Assembly: GCA_049999805.1 (NCBI GenBank)
Contig: JBNGIO010006183.1
Location: 72,550 to 127,521, forward strand
Direction of reading: 5' to 3'
From: Folioceros fuciformis
Lineage: Eukaryota > Anthocerotophyta > Anthocerotopsida > Anthocerotales
DNA: 54,972 nucleotides
The notes beneath the pieces are model-generated. The model made no database searches, was not told the DNA's origin, and saw nothing but the letters and a program-made list of their open reading frames with translations. How positions within the stretch are numbered: the stretch's first letter is position 1; each line of letters starts with the position of its first letter. The position numbers and the translations under genes were made by a program. Shown here in pieces: positions 47,479 through 54,972 of this stretch.

Positions 47479-49981
47479 TCAACTCTTAGGCATTCCCCCT
47501 CGTGCTCGTATTCCTTCTCCGTCAAGCAACTGCAGTCCAGGGAGAGCTTGAATTAAGGACTGCTTGAAGTCCTCAGCTTTGGCAGCGGGGTTTCCGGTTG
47601 TGTTCAGTTCCAGTAATAGCATGCCGCCAAACACAGCCTCAACTTCCCACACAACTGCACAACCAGGGTTAGCTGTAGAACCGCATTCCTTGGAGTTGGC
47701 CAATCTAGAATGGCAGAGATATCTGCAAGGGTCCACACTGTGACCGCCGATGGCATTGTGAGAGACGTCTAGTGCTCGGAGTCCGTGGATAGAACGCAGA
47801 GGTCCAAGAGCTGTTACACTGGGAATGAGGTTATGGCTGATGTTCAGGCTAGACAGGAGTTGCAAAGGCTCAATACCTAGTGGATGGCCAACGAACAGAA
47901 AACGAATCAGCGCTAAGCACTGAGACGTAAACAGGCCCTGAGAGACGAAAATCCAGGTGGCCGGAGGACACTCACCATCTATTGATCGTAACTTGTTGTG
48001 ACTCAGATCAAGCTTCTGAACAAACGACAAGCTCTGGGCGCCAGCAAACCTTGTCAACGAGAGACGGTCCAACCGGTACCACCCTGACTCTGATTTCTCA
48101 TCATTGTTTCCGAGTTCACAGATTTTCTGCAGACGAGGCCCAACACTCAGAACCAGTGACCGGGGCCTAGAAGTCCCAAAGTAATAACACTAAAAATGCA
48201 TGGATTTCAGAGTAGCACATCGCGTCTACCACCTTGTGAACTTGGAGTAAGCTGTGTTGATCCCAATAAAAAGCAGCATGTGCAGGGTCTACAGTTGCCA
48301 ATTCCTTGTACAGCTCCATCACTTCGCTCGAGTGTTTGCCATTTGGGTGGGCAAAATTCTCTGCCACGCTCGTATCCTCTGCAGTCAAGAATCTCGCCAG
48401 AGTGAGCTTTGCCCATTTGCTGCAAGCAACAAGACAGCCAATCACATTATATCACACCACCAAAGTGCCCTCGTCAACTTGAGTACGTGATTCTGAGAGC
48501 AGCTTGAGAACAGGCTTACTGCCCAACCTGTCCGTTTCTAGAATGAGGAGCTCCCGCAATGCACCAATTTCCCTCTGCATGACAAGTTGCTCCCACTTCA
48601 ATTTCGCAGAACCTCCAGGCTGGAGGACTTCATCTTCATGACCACCAGTCACACTGGAACCAGTGGAAGCAACGGCCTGAGCCAAGAGCCAAGATTGGTA
48701 GAACCAGGCGCTCTGATCATCAGGTTCTGTATAATAGGCATTTTGCACCAGCTTGAACTCTTGTTCCAGGATATGTTGCCGCTTTCTGTCCTGCTGTGAG
48801 TCCTGTTCAAACAGCTTGGACAGCAGAGCACTGCAAAACAGCAACTTTTCAGGCTGCTTTTAACCACAACGTTTTGGAATGTTGTGATTTGCAAAACAAG
48901 TTCTGGATGCGGACCTGCGATTATGCCAGGCAGAATAATTGCTGAAATTCTTTTCAATCATCTCCTTGGTGAATGCCAGCTCTTCTTCCAGCGGGACTCC
49001 TTTCATCCTCACAGCAAATCTGAGAGGTAACCCGCATCAGGCCTATCTATGGACATCAGAACAACAGTAAGCAGAGACCACCTTGGGTGCCAGCCAACTA
49101 GTACCTTCGGTAATCCCAACCAAGAAAGTTCCTTTCATCCAGGTTCTGCAACTTTGACAGCAAAGCAAACTCATGATCTAGCTCTGAAATCCCCAAGCTA
49201 ATGATCCACTTGCGATGATACCATGCTCCGTACGACTTATAATTCCTGAGCAAAGCTCTCTGGACCTGCCTTCGGAACATGGGATATCACGGAAGACTGT
49301 CAAAGGTCTGGCAGGAGTATCAATCTGGACCCACAAAAAAAGTCGGCCACAACACTTGGGAGTCACATCTAAAAGTGGTACTCATTGGCCTACGCATTGA
49401 CCGACGAAGGGCATCACCGAGGGAAAGAAAAACAGTCCATCAACAAGCTTGTCCGTAACCAATGGGCCAGTAAAATACCACGCGGAGCTCCTCGTCGGCA
49501 AGTTTTTTTCTCCCAGCTTGTTCTTCCTCTTGCTCCATAAGATGTTTCACAGCAAGCTTCCGGAAGTTCCATGCCGTATAAACTTCAGGATTCAACTCCA
49601 CGAGACGGGCATTTTGCTCAAGTGCTTTCTTAGTGTAGCTGCACATTCAGCTACCCAAAGTCATGTCATTATTCCGAGGGAATGGATGCAAGCGAAACCC
49701 AGCCTCCCCATCGAACAGAACGAACCGGGAAGTGTTTACAGCTCAGCAGACCTTCACTGTGCTGGCTACTTCCCTGACAGTACTGTCAATCCAACTGCTC
49801 AAAACACAGGAGGACGACCGGCAGGACGAAATTCATCGGAAACCTCACACCATACATACCGTCGAGATCGGTGATTTTCCTCAAGCTCATTCCACAGAGA
49901 TCGCGCTAGATCGAACTTGGCCTTCTGCTCAGCCGTCTCGACGTGAACCTGCCCAGGACGCTGCCGTGGTCTGCCATGCAT
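47479..49981 (-). CDS. RGTA: Rab geranylgeranyltransferase alpha subunit (LRR form)
   Basis: Eight exons (minus): 49981-49860, 49638-49479, 49265-49105, 49019-48915, 48830-48528, 48419-48233, 48126-47976, 47876-47479, giving 528 residues. Starts MHGRPRQRPG, the plant RGTA start. Protein prenyltransferase alpha repeats follow: NPEVYTAWNFRKLAV, NYKSYGAWYHRKW, DERNFLGWDYRRFAV, NFSNYSAWHNRS and EPDDQSAWFYQSWLL. After LETDSKWAKLTLARFL comes a leucine-rich C-terminus (VQKLDLSHNKLRSIDG, LLSSLNISHN, LRALDVSHNAIGGHSVD). With the beta subunit and the Rab escort protein it adds geranylgeranyl groups to Rab GTPases in the cytosol. It is shorter than I recall for Arabidopsis RGTA1. The junctions of exons 5/6 and 6/7 were chosen among alternatives by frame and family alignment and are the weakest. 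Confidence 0.93.
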
Positions 49982-50554
49982 GCTTGCTAGTCCCTAAGCT
50001 TCAACTTCGAGATAGTATGTGAAAGCGGTAAGCCAAACCAATCCGGTCAGAAAATGCAGTCGAGGCAGTGCCGAACTGCCAAACTCATTCATTGCCCCTG
50101 TGCAAGTAGGGCAACGGTGTGGGGCCACGGGTCCATCCGTCGACGAAAGTCGCGGATGGTTTGGTTGAATCTAGAACCAACTAGCCGGGTTCGGATGAAT
50201 GCAGAACGCTGGTGGTGAGGGAAGTGTTCGAAGGATGTTCTTGCCGTCCGTTGAAAATCTCGTTCCCGGAGGCTTCAGAAGCGGAAATTTGCTTGTCCTC
50301 TTCCTCTCTGATTGCTAGCTTAACCTTTCTCGAGTTACCTCAATACTTCGAATACGGTACGGCATAACTCGGTGGACAAAACAATGTGTTCTCTTCAAAA
50401 CAAATCTTTCCTTCCAGCTTTCGCTGTCGCGCATTGCGTAGGCGATACTCTACCTGCTGTCATAGAAGGACCTTTTTCTTTTGATTCCATTTACACCTTG
50501 CAACAAGCATAGCCCACGGCAGCGAGGTGTTGGTAGTAGCTACCATCTGTCCAG
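49982..50554. other. Spacer between RabGGTase and GT14 genes
   Basis: These 573 bases between two minus-strand genes must hold the 3' untranslated region of the GT14 gene and the promoter of the RabGGTase gene. No coding feature is seen. Confidence 0.5.
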
Positions 50555-52101
50555 TCATGCCGCAATGCATTGTTTGGATCGAAAATCTGGGGCAGATATG
50601 AGACTCAGCATCAGGTGCTGAAACCGTTCGGACCCAAAACCAGGGTTCAATATGTTATCATCTCCGATCACCTTGCAAGGATCCCGAGCTCCAGTAGAAT
50701 TTCCTCTACACCATCCACCTGGGGTGAAGCGGCCAGTAGGCCGTCCCAAAAGTTCCCTGTCTATTCTATCCAAGAGCGGCTCGTCTACGGCAAACTTTCG
50801 AGCAAAAGGAGCGCCGCTGTCTGTCATCTTCTGGAAATGCTCGGCATTCAGCGACTGAGGATGCTGTCGAGGAGGGTTGTCCCATGATATGTAATGTAAA
50901 TCATTGTTGACTGTGGTGTTCTTGAACTCCGGAGAGTTGCAGATAACGGTGTGGAAGTAGCCTTCAGGTGAGGAAACAAAGTTTGTGTAGTACATGAGCA
51001 CAGCCCGAGGAAGATTATCCCATCCCGAAATACAGAACTCCATGAATGAACGGGAGAGCGCCACCCAGGCTGAGCCTGCAAGAAGCGGAAGCTCAGAAAC
51101 AAGCGACGACTGGGACTGCAAACATGTGCAGTCAAGTGTGCTGTAGAGAAGAGACCCACAGTGGCAATCCCAGTTATGGCCACGGAGGATGCATACCTGT
51201 GAATAAGCGGAAGGAAGTAGGCAGAGGCCGTTTCTCACTAAGCCACACGATTTCGGTCTTCTGTGACATGTACAAACCCGGATCCATGATGATCGGTTTT
51301 GCTCTTTGGTTCCTGCACTTGGAAGCAGTGAGTGAGGCTCATCCCTGAGCTGGAACTGACAACATGCTGAAAGGAGAAAACGAAGAAAGTGCATGCTTAC
51401 TCCATCCACGAGATGTCGCTGGAATGGTGAATGAAATTGAGCTCCCTTGGCACGTACGAAAGCACGTGCAGAAGCTCTGCCAGTTCAAGCAAAAGTTTGT
51501 GGTGAGTAAGTTTAGAACGGCGTCCGGATTGGAAGAGGCAGGCAGAGAGGAGAAATATACCGTCTTGAGTGATGAGGGGGTAGTCGGCGGCGCTGAGATT
51601 GATGAACCAATCCCAGTCTAGGCTTTGCTTCAGCAGAATTGCAGCCCCATGCAGGGTGGTGGCAACCATGGAGGCGCCTCTGTAGGTGACCATATTTGAC
51701 TTGCGCACGACCTGCACGTTGCCAACCTCCATAAAGGTAGAATCCAACTGAACATACCTGTCCAGATCATCCCTCTCCTCGGTTGGTGCGTCGAGGTCGA
51801 GGTGCAAAACATACTGGTTCCTGGGATGATAAGTAGCCTGCAGCAGCCTTGTCATGCGTTGCCCATCACCCTTGCTGCCCGAAATCAAGTAGGCCAATCT
51901 GGGGGGAGATGGCAAGGGCTCTGCCTTCGGCAGTTCTTCCCACTCCCCTGTCGACTGCTCCTGCTCATCAAGTAAAGGTTGCGGTAGCACAGAGGACGGG
52001 ATGCTGGTCTGAATGAACCCGAGCGTAAGAGTAGTGGCCAGAACGAGAACGACAGACGCCAGTGAGCTGACTACAAGGGGCACGACACAGTTTCGTTCCA
52101 T
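50555..52101 (-). CDS. GT14 glycosyltransferase, beta-glucuronosyltransferase (GlcAT14)-like
   Basis: Four exons (minus): 52101-51561, 51476-51401, 51312-51197, 51075-50555, giving 417 residues. A single N-terminal anchor (about 7-31) marks a type-II Golgi membrane protein. The core-2/I-branching catalytic domain has RLAYLISGSKGDGQRM, YHPRNQYVLHLDLDAP, VTYRGASMVATTLHGAA, DWDWFINLSAADYPL, PIIMDPGLYMSQKTEIVW, TGSAWVALSRSF, NLPRAVLMYYTNFVSSPEGY, FHTVICNSPEFKNTTVNNDL, WDNPPRQHP and SGAPFARKF. This is the plant GlcAT14 type, which adds glucuronic acid to type-II arabinogalactans; by family it acts in the Golgi. The gene starts back to back with the ENOD93-like gene, 867 bases away. Confidence 0.94.
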
Positions 52102-52968
52102 GTCGACCGTCCTGTGAAGGCATGTGGAAGGGCTCCTTCACCCAATCAATCTACTGGCCATGGGTCTGGGTGTGGACCTGCCAAAGATGAAACAGGCTTC
52201 GGAATCAGGATAACAACTTCAAATTGGCAGACCGAGGGCAGCGACGGATACGAGAAACCCATGCACGCTCACGCTTGAATCACCTGAATGAGGTCCTTCC
52301 GCACATATAGATATATAGCATTCTGTTCGCTCTTGAATCGTCTGTGTGAGTAGTGGGACTCTCCGGTTATCGAAGCGTAAACGGATGCGGGGAGACGATA
52401 TCGAGAAAACGACTGCTCGTGAAATCCAGCGTTGGCACCCGACTGTGAGAGCCTTGATTGTCCGAGTATTCGGAGCCGACATCCCAACTGATCAGCAACA
52501 CGTGAAGATGAAACAGCATTCAAACATATGCCATGGAGATGGATGTTTTGTTTTGTTGAGAGGTGTTGTTCGGCCATCCATGATCGCTGAACGCTGATCC
52601 GCGAGCTCGATCCAGCTGGGTAGGTGGAAACCGTGAGCCCCATACTATAAGCTCCAGTTTGTCGTTGGAACCCCTGATTCCGCAGACGTTGATGTGGCAA
52701 CTGGAGCTGTTACACAAGTGCGAAATAGTAGGGCAACGTTGTGGGGCCGCGAAAGAAGTGGGCGCACTGAAGTGGCGCGGTGAGCTTTCCTTTACGGTGA
52801 GACTAGTTGTTGGGCCTTGCGATCCTTGAGGTGAAGGCTTGAACCTGATGATGCGGCCGGTGTGGGATGGATTTTGTTGGCCGGCTTCCCTGGTGTCTGA
52901 TGGTTGTGCTTTGGTAATGCGGTGAAGCAGTGTTTTTGACAGTTGAAGCAAAAGTGCGGCTGGGGGGA
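52102..52968. promoter_or_regulatory. Shared spacer of divergent GT14 and ENOD93-like genes
   Basis: These 867 bases separate two start codons read in opposite directions, so both promoters must lie here unless longer leaders with introns exist. No TATA box stands out. A short open frame on the minus strand at 52520-52951 shows no domain. Confidence 0.5.
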
Positions 52969-54283
52969 ATGGCGATGAGTCCGCGGGAGTGGTGGAGGCG
53001 GAAACAGCAGCAGCTAGGGTTGTGCAACTGCCAGTCTTTGATGATCGCCTCTCCGCAGGAGCTGAGCTCCGCAGGGCAGGCTATGGAGGCGAGAATGGAG
53101 AAATCTGCGGAGGAGCGCTTGGCGCGGGCCCATCAGTGCACCGATGGTTGGTTCTCTGTTCCCACATGATTGCGTTCATGACATGGCACAAGACCCTGAC
53201 CTACATACATTGCGGGTTGTTTTGGCGGGGTTGGATCGTTGACGAGGCGTTTGGTGGGAGGGGGCTGATAGTGTAGGTGGGCATGAGGGAGAGGATGTGT
53301 GGCGGCAATTGTTGAGCGACTGTTCAATTTGTGAGTGACAGTGCACATGAAGTGTTATGGCTCCGTTTTTCTTGACTGTGCTTGTTGAGGAAGGTGAGCT
53401 GGGCAGGGGCAGGGGCAGGGGCAGGGGCAGGGGCAGGGGCAGTGGGGCTCCAGCCATCCCTGATTCGTGGTGGTGGCCTATCCAAGTTGAAGATCCTGAT
53501 AGCTAGGGTGCATCCATTGTATGGGGTAGGCAGATGTGTAGCAGCAGCTGTGAGTGCAGGGAAGGAATTGTTCGTTTGACGGCATGGCCATGAGGGCGCC
53601 GTGCGCACACTCGTTTGGGCTGCTGGAACACAATTGTGTTGATGTTGATGGCATGGTTGTGGCGGGTGGATGATTTGCAGAGGGTGTGAGAGCTGGATTG
53701 AAAGCTGGAGCAGTGGCGTCGGTAGTGTCTGCCGTCCCGACTGTAAGTAGCCTGACGAGATGGATGTTTACATGTGTGGTGTGGAAGCACTGGAAGGGGT
53801 TTACTTGACGGCAAGTGGGTTGAAATGTGTGGGGTGGTGTTGTGCTGTGTATAGTATAACACGGGGGGCATGCATTGGTGTTGGATTTAATGCGCAGCTT
53901 CTTGGGGCGCGTTACATCCCCTGGGCGAAGAAGCATGTGAACTACACCGGGCAGGCTCTCATAATAAGCGCAGGTAAGGAGATGAATGTGGAAGTGGGTT
54001 GTTGTGCATCCGGTGTGTTGATGGTGGGTGATGAGGATTGGAAGACGCTCTGGGTGGCACGGTGAGGTCAGGTCAGGTCTAGTGTGGTGTAGTGTGGTGT
54101 GGTCGGGTCCAGTTGGTTGCGTTGACTGACACCAGCTGGTGCGAGCTGTTGACAGCTACGATCGCAGCTTACTTCATCGTAGCCGAGCAGACGATTCTAG
54201 AGTGCGCACGTTCGTCCAAGTACAGCGAGCAGGAGGTTAGCAACGGCAGGGCAGGTAGTGGAGTGGATGAGGCGCAATTGTAG
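52969..54283 (+). CDS. Early nodulin 93 (ENOD93)-like small protein
   Basis: Four exons: 52969-53146, 53681-53742, 53898-53973, 54156-54283, giving 147 residues. No single open frame reveals it, but the exons join in frame into the ENOD93 pattern. They read KSAEERLARAHQCTD, EGVRAGLKAGAVASVVSAVP, TLLGARYIPWAKKHVNYTGQ, ALIISA, ATIAAYFIVAEQTILECARS, SKY. Family members share ARANLNHTAQALIIST-like and AYFIVADKTVL-like segments. Two hydrophobic stretches (about 66-80 and 103-118) fit a small membrane protein. ENOD93-type proteins have been linked to mitochondria and nitrogen response, but their biochemical role is uncertain. The first ATG (52969) gives a 38-residue lead of unusual composition; ATG 53083 (MEARMEKS) is an equally good start. 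Donor and acceptor sites are canonical throughout. Confidence 0.87.
53399..53443 (+). repeat. GGGGCA hexamer microsatellite
   Basis: About seven perfect GGGGCA units inside the first intron of the ENOD93-like gene. Confidence 0.95.
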
Positions 54284-54972
54284 GGGGTACGGTGTGTGTA
54301 GATACATAGATAACTTGGGCGAAGCGGCAAGCAAGCCTGAGGTGGCGTAGAAGGCGAGGGGACGCGGGGAGGCGAGGCATGAGAAGCTTAGGTCCGCTCC
54401 CTAGTTGTGGCAGGTTGCAGTTGAGGACGAAGGCAAATTGTTATAGTGGTTTTGGGATGCAGGCGATAAAAATAGGTGGTGGCTGGGCCCCTTCTAGTCT
54501 CCTGTCACTGGAAGGAAGCGTCTGGCAGAGCTCCACTTCCGATTCCAATTGCAAGTGCTAGTGCAGATCCCGTCCCTCTCCCTCTCGTGTTTGGGTGTGT
54601 GTTTCGATAGATAGATAGATACCAAGAGGGGGCGAGGGCGAGAGCGAGAGCAATCCATTGACAGTAGAGTGTGGAGAGGGTGCAGTGTGTGTGGGCGGGC
54701 AAGTGATAAAAGGGAGGTGATGACGGTGGTGGAAGACTGCAGGTGAAGAATGTCATAAAAGTCCATGTCCATGGTCGCGAGGTGGCGTGACGTAAGCGCA
54801 TTGGTGGAGACGGGCATGCAGGATAAGGTGCAGTGGTGGGGCCGATGCAGGGAGGGCCAATGGAAGCAGACATGATCACGTGACGGCAGGAAGTACCGTA
54901 TATTAGCAGAGGAAGTTGCAAGCAGGTAGGCAGGCGTTGAGGCCATGTCCAGTCGCATGGCATGGGGTGGGT
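54284..54972. other. 3' region of ENOD93-like gene and window edge
   Basis: No gene is recognised. It contains a GATA run (about 54608-54622) and a GGCGAGGGCGAGAGCGAGAG tract near 54631-54650. The right part may belong to a gene outside the window. Confidence 0.45.

Noticed and set aside
48424-48527. Frameshift or non-canonical intron in the RabGGTase gene
   Set aside because: An apparent GTAAG donor gave the wrong phase, but the CAG/GTTGGG donor at 48527 restores the frame and the expected ETDSKWAKL alignment, so no anomaly is needed.

Overview
The window looks like nuclear DNA of a green plant lineage (streptophyte). The evidence is intron-rich genes with GT-AG introns mostly of about 60-200 bases, three nuclear-type tRNA genes, and proteins in plant-specific forms: a SYP4-type syntaxin, an AGC-VIII kinase with a DFD motif and a long activation-loop insert, an ENOD93-like protein, a leucine-rich-repeat Rab geranylgeranyltransferase alpha subunit, and a GT14 glucuronosyltransferase-like enzyme. 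GC-rich genes alternate with AT-rich satellite islands. A non-seed plant or a charophyte alga is a reasonable guess, but I cannot name the species. Four runs of N (three of 100, one of 10) are assembly gaps.

Left part (1-20.5 kb): ordinary conserved genes. A SYP4 syntaxin (minus) and an OMA1-like mitochondrial protease (plus) diverge from a 1-kb spacer. OMA1 converges on a NIMA-related kinase (minus), followed by a single-exon AGC-VIII kinase (minus). tRNA-Leu(UAA), tRNA-Val(CAC) and tRNA-Ser(GCU) lie in the spacers.

Middle part (20.5-40.7 kb): a repeat-rich accessory region. It holds three plus-strand paralogous genes of a family I do not recognise, at 23.8-25.7, 29.7-30.7 and 34.7-37.5 kb. 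They are separated by AT-rich islands with tandem repeats of about 46, 68, 85, 149 and 150-175 bp. The first and third copies, their upstream non-coding blocks and a flanking marker repeat at an offset of about 10.7 kb, which indicates a tandem segmental duplication. This is the most novel part of the window.

Right part (40.7-55 kb): conserved genes again. A DENN-domain protein, a Rab geranylgeranyltransferase alpha subunit and a GT14 enzyme lie head to tail on the minus strand. An ENOD93-like gene starts divergently from the GT14 gene. The syntaxin, DENN protein, RabGGTase and GT14 enzyme all belong to endomembrane traffic or Golgi work, but they look independently transcribed and I claim no operon-like unit.

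Exon coordinates were worked out by hand from splice signals, reading-frame continuity and remembered family similarity. In every multi-exon model the exon lengths sum to a multiple of three.
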